Shown here: piece after piece, positions 43,106 through 49,784 of the stretch
Numbering within the stretch: the stretch's first letter is position 1
Layout of the letters: every line of letters starts with the position of its first letter
Assembly: GCA_036268295.1 (NCBI GenBank)
Contig: DATAUK010000042.1
Coordinates: 21,148 to 85,147 of the forward strand
Direction: 5' to 3'
Length of the DNA stretch: 64,000 bases
Source of the DNA: DATAUK01 sp036268295
GTDB taxonomy: Bacteria; Actinomycetota; Actinomycetes; JAFAQI01
The notes under the pieces: model-generated
What the model was told of the DNA's origin: nothing
The model's input: only the letters and a program-made list of their open reading frames with translations
Database searches by the model: none
Program-made: the position numbers and the translations under genes

Positions 43106-43918
43106 GTGAACGCACGATCTGCGCTGTTCGACCTGTACGGCGACCACCTGGTCAGCCGCGGTCAGCAGGCTCCGGTCGCGGCGCTGGTGCGCTGTCTCGG
43201 CGCACTCGATATCGCTGCGCCGGCGGTTCGGACCGCGATCTCGCGCATGGTCAGCCAGGACTGGCTGGTCGCGGTCCGGACCACGACCGGGCCTGGTTAC
43301 GCCCTCACGCCGAAAGCAGTACGCCGGCTCGACGAGGCCGGCGCGCGGATCTACCGCACCCGCGACTCGCCCTGGGATGGCCACTGGGCGCTACTCACCG
43401 TTCCCGCAGTACGGGATCGCTCGCGGCGGGAGCGGCTACGCGCCGGGCTTCGCTATCTCGGCTACGGCGCGATCGATGACACCACCTGGATCGCCGCCCG
43501 TGCCTCGACCGAGCTCGACGCGCTGCTCGACGCCGAAGCGGTGTCGGCCGAGCGGTTCACCGCCGCGCACGATGGTGACCCGGTGGCGCTGGTGCGACAG
43601 GTCTGGGACCTCGACGCGCTGGCCGCGTCGTACCTGCAGTGGCTAGCCGCCGCTCGGGGGATCGTGTCCTCCGTCGATCCCGGCGGATCGGATGAGTCGG
43701 CGTTCACGGCCCGTAGCCGGCTGGTCCACGAGTGGCGCAAGTTCCTGTTCACCGACCCCAGGCTGCCCGATGACCTGCTGCCCTCGGACTGGGTCGGTCG
43801 TGAGGCAGCGCGATACTTCGACGATCAGGCCACCCGCCTGCTCCCGGCTGCGGCCCGCTTCATCGACCGTTGCCTGGACGCCGGCGGACCTCAGGACGGA
43901 CGGAGAGCTCATGACTGA
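43106..43918 (+). CDS. PaaX-family transcriptional regulator
   Basis: 270 residues from a GTG. The N-terminal winged helix (SALFDLYGDHLVSRG, ALVRCLGALDIAAPAVRTAISRMVSQDWLV) and C-terminal PaaX-like domain (DSPWDGHWALLTVPAVRDRSRRERLRAGLRYLGYG, PDDLLPSDWVGREA) are clear. PaaX represses phenylacetate catabolism genes until phenylacetyl-CoA binds. It overlaps the enoyl-CoA hydratase gene by 8 nt. The frame is open upstream to 41900 antisense to pepA and DUF3117, which is artefactual. Confidence 0.9.
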   Translation: MNARSALFDLYGDHLVSRGQQAPVAALVRCLGALDIAAPAVRTAISRMVSQDWLVAVRTTTGPGYALTPKAVRRLDEAGARIYRTRDSPWDGHWALLTVPAVRDRSRRERLRAGLRYLGYGAIDDTTWIAARASTELDALLDAEAVSAERFTAAHDGDPVALVRQVWDLDALAASYLQWLAAARGIVSSVDPGGSDESAFTARSRLVHEWRKFLFTDPRLPDDLLPSDWVGREAARYFDDQATRLLPAAARFIDRCLDAGGPQDGRRAHD

Positions 43919-44696
43919 CGGCATCGGCTATGAGGTAGCCGACGAGATCGCGACGATCACCCTCGACCGACCAGAAGCGCTGAACTCGCTGACCACCGCG
44001 ATGAAGGTCGCGCTGCTCGCCGCGCTGCGGTCCGCTGCTGACGACGTCCAAGTGCGCGCTGTCGTCCTGACTGGTGCCGGCCGGGCGTTTTGCGTCGGGC
44101 AGGATCTGCGCGAGCATGCCGAAGATCTGGCCAACGGTGACGAGCAGCTGAGCACCGTCACCGAGCACTACAACCCGATCATCGAGGCGATCACCTCGAT
44201 GCCCAAGCCGGCGATCGCGGCAGTCAACGGGATGGCGGCGGGGGCGGGCGCGTCGCTCGCATTCGCCTGCGATCTGCGGATCGCGTCGGACTCAGCGGCG
44301 TTTCTCATGGCATTCGCCCGCGTCGGGCTCGGCCCCGACAGTGGTGCGTCGTGGACGCTTCAGCGGTTGATCGGATCAGGCCGGGCAACGGCGATGCTCC
44401 TGCTGGCTGAGCCGATCCCCGCCTCGCAAGCCCTCGAGATGGGTCTGGTCAGCGCTGTCGTGCCGCCGCCCGACCTGCCGTCGGTGGTAGGTGCGCTGGC
44501 CAACAAGCTGGCCGCCGGACCGACGGTTGCCTACGCCGCGATCAAGTCGACCATCGCGTTCTCCGCCTCCCACGAGCTGACCGAGAGCCTGGTCAATGAG
44601 GCGGCCGCGCAGGCGCGTTGCGGGGCGACGACCGATCACACCAATGCGGTGCTGGCGTTCCTCGCCAAGAAGCCGGCCGCTTTCGCCGGGCGGTAG
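43911..44696 (+). CDS. Enoyl-CoA hydratase/isomerase, PaaG-like
   Basis: 261 residues. Crotonase fold with oxyanion-hole segments AGRAFCVGQDLREHAEDL and NGMAAGAGASLAFACDLRIAS, and the Asp region FARVGLGPDSGASWTL, which resembles PaaG (epoxyphenylacetyl-CoA isomerase). The PaaX-type regulator gene overlaps it, which supports a role in aromatic acid breakdown. The substrate is inferred. Convergent with tagA, 3 bp between stops. Confidence 0.87.
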   Translation: MTDGIGYEVADEIATITLDRPEALNSLTTAMKVALLAALRSAADDVQVRAVVLTGAGRAFCVGQDLREHAEDLANGDEQLSTVTEHYNPIIEAITSMPKPAIAAVNGMAAGAGASLAFACDLRIASDSAAFLMAFARVGLGPDSGASWTLQRLIGSGRATAMLLLAEPIPASQALEMGLVSAVVPPPDLPSVVGALANKLAAGPTVAYAAIKSTIAFSASHELTESLVNEAAAQARCGATTDHTNAVLAFLAKKPAAFAGR

Positions 44697-44699
44697 TCT

Positions 44700-45266
44700 T
44701 CAGCGGCACCAGCAGTCGGCGAGATGGTCGTTGACCAGCCCGGTGGCCTGCATAAGGGCGTACGCCGTGGTGGGTCCGACGAAGCGAAAACCGTGCCGTT
44801 TCAACGCTTTTGACATCGCCGTCGACTCCGGCGAAACGGCCGGCAGGTCACCGATCCGCTTCGGTGCGGCGCGCCTTCCGGTTGGCGCGAAGCCTTCGAC
44901 GAAGGCGAGGATGCCGCCCGGCAGCTCCAGCGCCGCACGAGCGTTCGCCATGGTCGCCGCGATCTTCGCACGGTTGCGCACGATGCCGGCGTCGTTGAGC
45001 AACCGCTCGGCGTCGGCATCGTCAAACGCCGCGACCTTGGGGATCGAGAAGTCGGCGAACGCGGCTCGAAAGCCTGGGCGTTTGCGCAGGATGATCAGCC
45101 ACGACAAGCCGGATTGGAATCCCTCGAGTGTCAGTCGCTCGAACATCGCGTCGTCGCTGGTCAGTCGTCGGCCCCACTCCTCGTCGTGATAGCTGACGTA
45201 GTCCGGTGTCGATACCGCCCACGGGCAGCGCCGCCTGCCGTCCTCACCACGCACCGCGTCGCTCAT
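44700..45266 (-). CDS. tagA: DNA-3-methyladenine glycosylase I
   Basis: 188 residues. RRRCPWA, YHDEEWG and the C-terminal GLVNDHLADCWCR hold the Cys and His zinc ligands of TagI. LTLEGFQSGLSWLIILRKRPGFRAAF is the family core. It removes 3-methyladenine from DNA in base excision repair. GGAGG is 7 nt before the ATG at 45266. Position matches Rv1210. A longer frame to 45593 is not used. Confidence 0.93.
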   Translation of the reverse strand: MSDAVRGEDGRRRCPWAVSTPDYVSYHDEEWGRRLTSDDAMFERLTLEGFQSGLSWLIILRKRPGFRAAFADFSIPKVAAFDDADAERLLNDAGIVRNRAKIAATMANARAALELPGGILAFVEGFAPTGRRAAPKRIGDLPAVSPESTAMSKALKRHGFRFVGPTTAYALMQATGLVNDHLADCWCR

Positions 45267-45288
45267 TGAGGTGCCTCCGACCGAGTGG

Positions 45289-45645
45289 TCACTCCTTCGG
45301 CGTCCGCCGCGCGGGCCGAGCCGGCTTGAGCGTTGGCCGGGAAGCCGGCGGCGGCACCTCGGTCGCCGACTCGGAAGCAGCCGTCGGCACGACCGCTGGC
45401 CCCGGCCCGCGAAGCGCCGTCGTGATCCGCTCGAGCGCGGCGTCGACGTCCTCCATGCGATATCCCCGCAGCCCGGTGCGGAACCGCAGCCCGGCGATGT
45501 CGTCCGCGGTGAGCGGCCGGTCCGGCATACCGAGGTCGGCGTGGTCGATCGGCTCGTCGTACAGCCCGCCGTCGGCGCGGGAGAGCAGGACACCGACGCC
45601 GAGCAGCACGCCGAGGCCGACGAGCACGATCGCGATCAATCCCAC
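45289..45645 (-). CDS. DivIVA-domain membrane protein (Rv1209 type)
   Basis: 118 residues. An N-terminal membrane helix (LIAIVLVGLGVLLGVGVLL) is followed by RPLTADDIAGLRFRTGLRGYRMEDVDAALERI, the short DivIVA N-terminal motif, and a Pro/Ala/Arg-rich tail. It may mark curved membrane or poles; the role is unknown. GTG start. It lies between tagA and the LOG gene on the same strand, as in mycobacteria. Confidence 0.83.
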   Translation of the reverse strand: MGLIAIVLVGLGVLLGVGVLLSRADGGLYDEPIDHADLGMPDRPLTADDIAGLRFRTGLRGYRMEDVDAALERITTALRGPGPAVVPTAASESATEVPPPASRPTLKPARPARRTPKE

Positions 45646-45680
45646 CCCAGCATCGTGGCACGCCGTACCTGAAGAATGAC

Positions 45681-46226
45681 TCAGATCCCGCCGGAGTCGA
45701 GTAACTCGAACGCCGTGACCACGTCGCGAGCCCAGCCGACCTCGGCGGCGGCCTCGGCTCGGGCAAAGCCGTTGTCGACGAGCACCGCCATCTGCTCACG
45801 CAGCGGGTCGAACACACCATCGGGATCGAGGACGACGACCGGCTTGTGGTGCATGCCGAGCACCCGCGAGGTCCAGATCTCGAGCAGCTCCTCGAGGGTT
45901 CCGAGTCCCCCAGGAAGGACCAGGAAGCCATCCGCCCGGCGGTCCATCTCTGCCTTGCGGGTGCGCATGTCCGGCGTCACGATCAGCTCGTCGGCGTCGA
46001 GATCGGCGACCTCGCGCAGCCGGAGTGCGTCCGGGATGACCCCGACCGTCAAAGCGCCACCGGCACGCGCGGACCGGGCCACGGCGCCCATGCATGACAC
46101 CGAGCCACCACCGCTGACCAACGAGTGGCCGCGGCGAGCCAGCTCGGTGCCGACATCGGCGGCGAGGTCGACGTAGTGAGACGGGATCAGCTCGCTGGAC
46201 GCGCAGAAGACACAGATCGTCGCCAT
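45681..46226 (-). CDS. LOG-family nucleotide 5'-monophosphate phosphoribohydrolase
   Basis: 181 residues. GGGSVSCMGAVARSARAGG and PGGLGTLEELLEIWT are the LOG signatures (the PGGxGTxxE active site), and MRTRKAEMDRRADGFLVL is also conserved. Such enzymes release free base from cytokinin-type or AMP nucleotides; older databases call them lysine decarboxylase-like. Resembles Rv1205. ATG at 46226; the frame upstream is Ser/Arg/Thr junk. Confidence 0.9.
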   Translation of the reverse strand: MATICVFCASSELIPSHYVDLAADVGTELARRGHSLVSGGGSVSCMGAVARSARAGGALTVGVIPDALRLREVADLDADELIVTPDMRTRKAEMDRRADGFLVLPGGLGTLEELLEIWTSRVLGMHHKPVVVLDPDGVFDPLREQMAVLVDNGFARAEAAAEVGWARDVVTAFELLDSGGI

Positions 46227-46242
46227 GACGGTTACGTATCGG

Positions 46243-47028
46243 TCAGTAGCTGTCGAGCGGCCGCGTCGGTGGGTCGACCGGGCGGGCGGCTTGGCTGTCG
46301 CGGATGATCGTGACGATCTCGTCGATGTCGTCACTGACCTTGATCAGGTCGAGATCGTCCGGCGAGACCTTGCCCTCGGTGAGCATCGAGGCGCGGAGCC
46401 AGTCGACGAGCCCGCTCCAGTAGTCCGAGCCGTAAAGGATCACCGGGAACGAGGTGACCTTGCCGGTCTGCACCAACGTGAGTGCCTCGAACAGCTCGTC
46501 CATGGTTCCGAAGCCACCGGGCAGGACCACGAACGCCTGCGAGTACTTCACGAACATCGTCTTGCGGACGAAGAAGTAGCGGAAGTTCACGCCGATGTCG
46601 ACCCAGTCGTTGAGCCGCTGCTCGAACGGCAGCTCGATGCCCAGCCCGATCGACACCCCGCCGGCTTCTGTGGTGCCTTTGTTGACCGCCTCCATGACAC
46701 CGGGACCGCCACCGGTGATGACGGCCCAGCCGTCCTTCGCCAGCGCGGCACCAAGCTGCTCGCCGGCGGCGTACTCCGGGGAATCCGGGTGGGTGCGGGC
46801 CGAGCCGAAGACGCAGACCGCGCGCGGAGCTTCGGAGAGCAGACCGAAGCCCTCGACGAACTCGGCCTGGATCCGCAGCACCCGCCACGGGTCGGTGTGG
46901 ACCCAGTCCGAGGCGCCGCGGGTGTCGAGCAGTCGCTGGTCGGTGGTCGTGGCGTGGACCTGGGCGCGGCGCAGGACGACCGGGCCGCGCTGCTTCTCCG
47001 GCATCCGTTCCGGATCGATCTGCTTCAC
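46243..47028 (-). CDS. Second LOG-family (TIGR00730) protein
   Basis: 261 residues. GGGPGVMEAVNKGTTEAGG and PGGFGTMDELFEALTLVQ are the LOG motifs, preceded by a long N-terminal extension (about 65 residues) absent from the smaller paralogue. The pair are 16 bp apart. Both may act on purine nucleotides, but substrate is unproved. GTG start at 47028, ATG at 47004 an alternative. Confidence 0.88.
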   Translation of the reverse strand: MKQIDPERMPEKQRGPVVLRRAQVHATTTDQRLLDTRGASDWVHTDPWRVLRIQAEFVEGFGLLSEAPRAVCVFGSARTHPDSPEYAAGEQLGAALAKDGWAVITGGGPGVMEAVNKGTTEAGGVSIGLGIELPFEQRLNDWVDIGVNFRYFFVRKTMFVKYSQAFVVLPGGFGTMDELFEALTLVQTGKVTSFPVILYGSDYWSGLVDWLRASMLTEGKVSPDDLDLIKVSDDIDEIVTIIRDSQAARPVDPPTRPLDSY

Positions 47029-47063
47029 GAGGCGCGAGGTTACAGCGGTTAGCCGAACGCCGG

Positions 47064-48119
47064 TCAGCCCGTGAGGTAGCCGCGCAACATCCGCTCACAC
47101 TCACCGATCAGCGGCAGCTCGACGTACTCCTCGCGGGTGTGGGCGAGATTGGGGTCGCCCGGGCCGAAGTTGACCGCCGGGATGCCGAGCGAGGCAAAGC
47201 GAGCGACGTCGGTCCAGCCGAGCTTTGCCTGCGGCTCGCCGCCGATTGCGGCCAGGAACTCCGCCGCGGCGGGCTCGCCGAGACGCGGCGGCGCCGCCGG
47301 CGCGGAGTCGGTCAGGACGCACTCGAACGGATCGAGCAACTCCTGCACGTGAGCGAGCGCCTCGGCCTCGGTGCGGTCAGGGGCGAAGCGATGGTTCACC
47401 GCGATCGTGCAGCGATCGGGCACTACGTTGCCGGACACGCCGCCTTCGATCCGGACCGCGTTGAGCCCCTCGCGATATTCGCAGCCGTCGATCGTCACCC
47501 GGCGAGCCTGGTACGCCGAGAGCCGCGTGAGCACCTCGCCGGCCTCGTGGATCGCGTTTTGGCCGAGCCACGATCGGGCCGAGTGCGCCCGCTTGCCGGT
47601 CGCGACAACGAGCACCCGTAACGTCCCCTGACAGCCTGCCTCCACTTTGTTGGCGGTCGGCTCCATCAGGATCGCAAGGTCGGCCTGCAACCATTCCGCG
47701 TTGTTGCCGAGCACCCGGCCGAGGCCGTTGTGTGCCGAATCGGTCTCCTCGTTGTCGTAGAACAGCCAGGTCAGGTCATGGCGAGGCTCGGGCACCGTCG
47801 CGGCCAGTCGCAGCATCACCGCGATGCCGGACTTCATGTCCGAGCTGCCGCAGCCGTAGAGCCGGTCACCGTCGCGGCGGCTCGGGAGGTTCTCGGCGAC
47901 CGGGACGGTGTCGAGGTGACCGGCGATGACGACCCGCCGATCCGCGTCGCGGCTGGTCCGCGCCATCACCGCGTCGCCGTCGCGCTCCACGCTGAGGTGA
48001 CCCTGCCCGCGCAGCGTCTTCTCGACCTCGTCGGCGAGCCGGGTCTCACCGCCCGACGGTGACGGGATGTCGACGATCGAAGCGGTCAGTGCGTCACCAG
48101 GCAGGCTCAGGTCGATCAC
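47064..48119 (-). CDS. dapE: Succinyl-diaminopimelate desuccinylase
   Basis: 351 residues of the M20 family. AGHLDTVPVAENLPS, GCGSSDMKSGIAVML and YDNEETDSAHNGLG give the zinc ligands and catalytic Glu. The lid domain is in the middle. It makes LL-diaminopimelate for peptidoglycan and lysine. GTG at 48119 is 6 nt after a TACGGT box. It is divergent from dapD with 22 bp between starts, as in mycobacteria. Confidence 0.94.
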   Translation of the reverse strand: MIDLSLPGDALTASIVDIPSPSGGETRLADEVEKTLRGQGHLSVERDGDAVMARTSRDADRRVVIAGHLDTVPVAENLPSRRDGDRLYGCGSSDMKSGIAVMLRLAATVPEPRHDLTWLFYDNEETDSAHNGLGRVLGNNAEWLQADLAILMEPTANKVEAGCQGTLRVLVVATGKRAHSARSWLGQNAIHEAGEVLTRLSAYQARRVTIDGCEYREGLNAVRIEGGVSGNVVPDRCTIAVNHRFAPDRTEAEALAHVQELLDPFECVLTDSAPAAPPRLGEPAAAEFLAAIGGEPQAKLGWTDVARFASLGIPAVNFGPGDPNLAHTREEYVELPLIGECERMLRGYLTG

Positions 48120-48125
48120 CCGTCC

Positions 48126-48131
48126 ACCGTA
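48126..48131 (-). promoter_or_regulatory. Candidate -10 box (TACGGT) for dapE
   Basis: On the minus strand TACGGT ends 6 nt before the dapE GTG. It shares TA at 48130-48131 with the plus-strand TAGGCT for dapD. Confidence 0.45.
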
Positions 48132-48135
48132 GGCT
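48130..48135 (+). promoter_or_regulatory. Candidate -10 box (TAGGCT) for dapD
   Basis: TAGGCT ends 6 nt before the dapD GTG at 48142, with no room for a Shine-Dalgarno sequence. It overlaps the opposing dapE box by two bases. Confidence 0.5.
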
Positions 48136-48141
48136 GACCGC

Positions 48142-49068
48142 GTGGCGTACCGCTCAGCACCCGCCGCCGGGATCGGACTGGCAACCTACGACCGCTCCGG
48201 CCGACTGCTCGACGCCTGGTTTCCGGCGCCCGCTCTCACCGCTTCGCCGGAGGCACCGGCGATAGCGCTGAAACCGATCGTCGACGAGCTCCGCGCCGTT
48301 AAGGCTGAACCGATCGAGACCCGGATCGCGGATCTGTCCGGCCCGCCTGCTGACGCCGCCGACGTGTACCTGCGACTGCATCTGCTCTCGCATCGGTTGA
48401 TCCGCCCGCACGACGCCAACCTCGATGGCATCTTCGGGCTGCTCACCAACGTCGCGTGGACCTCGCTGGGCCCGATCGCCGCCGAGGAGGCCGACGCTGT
48501 GCGGCTCCGGGCGCGTCACGCCGGCGTACGGCTCGAGGTTTATGGCGTGGACAAGTTCCCGCGGATGACCGACTACGTCGTACCGGCCGGCGTGCGGATC
48601 GCCGACGCCGACCGGGTCCGGCTCGGCGCCTATCTCGCGGTCGGCACCACCGTCATGCACGAGGGCTTCGTCAACTTCAACGCCGGAACCCTCGGTACGT
48701 CGATGGTTGAGGGCCGACTCTCGGCCGGCGTGGTCGTCGGCGACGGCACCGACGTCGGTGGTGGTTCCTCGATCATCGGGACGCTGTCCGGTGGTGGCCA
48801 GATCCAGGTGTCGCTCGGCGAGCGCTGCCTGCTCGGCGCAAACGCCGGCATCGGCATCCCGCTCGGTGACGAGTGCGTCGTCGAGGCCGGCTGTTACATC
48901 ACCGCTGGTGTCAAGCTGCTGCTCCCCGACGGGCAGGTCGTTAAGGCACGGGATCTGGCCGGGGTCAGCAACATGCTGTTCTGGCGCAACAGCACGACCG
49001 GCGCGCTCGAAGCACGGCCGCGCAGCGGCTCGTGGGGCGGTCTGAACGCCGCACTCCACGCGCAGTGA
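48142..49068 (+). CDS. dapD: Tetrahydrodipicolinate N-succinyltransferase (actinobacterial type)
   Basis: 308 residues. The C-terminal left-handed parallel beta-helix is shown by hexapeptide repeats (VRLGAYLAVGTTVMHEGFVNFNAGT, AGVVVGDGTDVGGGSSIIGTLSGGG) and GERCLLGANAGIGIPLGDECVVEAG. It succinylates tetrahydrodipicolinate in the diaminopimelate pathway. Sequence matches the Rv1201c type, which is separate from the enterobacterial DapD. It ends before a strong hairpin. Confidence 0.94.
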   Translation: MAYRSAPAAGIGLATYDRSGRLLDAWFPAPALTASPEAPAIALKPIVDELRAVKAEPIETRIADLSGPPADAADVYLRLHLLSHRLIRPHDANLDGIFGLLTNVAWTSLGPIAAEEADAVRLRARHAGVRLEVYGVDKFPRMTDYVVPAGVRIADADRVRLGAYLAVGTTVMHEGFVNFNAGTLGTSMVEGRLSAGVVVGDGTDVGGGSSIIGTLSGGGQIQVSLGERCLLGANAGIGIPLGDECVVEAGCYITAGVKLLLPDGQVVKARDLAGVSNMLFWRNSTTGALEARPRSGSWGGLNAALHAQ

Positions 49069-49107
49069 CGGCCACGCCACTCGCGCTCCCGGCTAGCCCC
49101 CACCGTT

Positions 49108-49151
49108 GTGTCAGAAGCACTGGGCGCGCGAGCGCCCGGTGCTTCTGACAC
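49108..49151. terminator. Long bidirectional hairpin between dapD and the carbonic anhydrase
   Basis: GTGTCAGAAGCAC pairs with GTGCTTCTGACAC, extended by TGGGCGC against GCGCCCG (one G-T pair), giving a 20-bp stem with a GCGA loop. No U-run on either side. It stands between convergent stop codons. Confidence 0.8.
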
Positions 49152-49190
49152 GTTCCAACCCCCGAGCCTGGCCGGCGATTGCCAGAAGGG

Positions 49191-49679
49191 CTAGGAAACC
49201 TCGCGGAGCCGGCCGGTCTCGACATCCAGGATGAAGCCACGGATCTGGTCGGTGTGGGGGACGAACTTCGAGGACTTGATCCGCTCGATCGAGCTCCGGA
49301 CGTCTGCATCGATGTCGGTGAACGACTCGGCGGCCCATCCCGGCTCCTCGCCGGTGTCGGCCTTGATGCTGCTCGCGAAGTCCTGGTCATTGAACGTCAG
49401 CATGCCGCAGTCGCTGTGGTGGACCAGCACGATCTCCCGGGTGCCGAGCAGCCGTTGGCTGATCGCGAGGGAGCGGATCACGTCGTCGGTGACGACGCCA
49501 CCGGCGTTGCGGAGGAGGTGCACGTCGCCCTCATGCAGGCCGAGCGCGCCGTAGAGGTTGACCCTGGCGTCCATGCAGGCGAGTACGGCGGCGGGCTTGG
49601 CGGGCGCCATCGGCCACGGACCTGGGAAGTTCGCGGCGTAGTTCTCGTTGTTGGCCACCAGCTCGTCAGTGACGGACAT
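49191..49679 (-). CDS. Beta-class carbonic anhydrase
   Basis: 162 residues. Zinc ligands Cys 35, His 88 and Cys 91 and the Asp 37-Arg 39 dyad are intact (CMDAR, HHSDCGM). It interconverts CO2 and bicarbonate. Similar to the small mycobacterial Rv1284 type. An AT-rich region with a palindrome lies upstream (49705-49735). It is convergent with dapD, not part of the dap cluster in function. Confidence 0.92.
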   Translation of the reverse strand: MSVTDELVANNENYAANFPGPWPMAPAKPAAVLACMDARVNLYGALGLHEGDVHLLRNAGGVVTDDVIRSLAISQRLLGTREIVLVHHSDCGMLTFNDQDFASSIKADTGEEPGWAAESFTDIDADVRSSIERIKSSKFVPHTDQIRGFILDVETGRLREVS

Positions 49680-49704
49680 CGGTTTACCTCTCTCGATCGT
49701 CGGT

Positions 49705-49735
49705 CTAATAGTTGAGTAACTAACTAGGCTTAATC
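49705..49735 (-). promoter_or_regulatory. AT-rich promoter region of the carbonic anhydrase, with dyad
   Basis: The only strongly AT-rich patch nearby. On the plus strand it contains TAGTT-GAGT-AACTA, a 5-bp-arm dyad, plus the extra repeat AACTAACTAGG. It probably holds promoter and perhaps an operator. No regulator can be named. Confidence 0.35.
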
Positions 49736-49784
49736 GACCCTACTGCGCTTCAAGGCAGGCGCCCGAACAGCCGACGTAAAGCGA

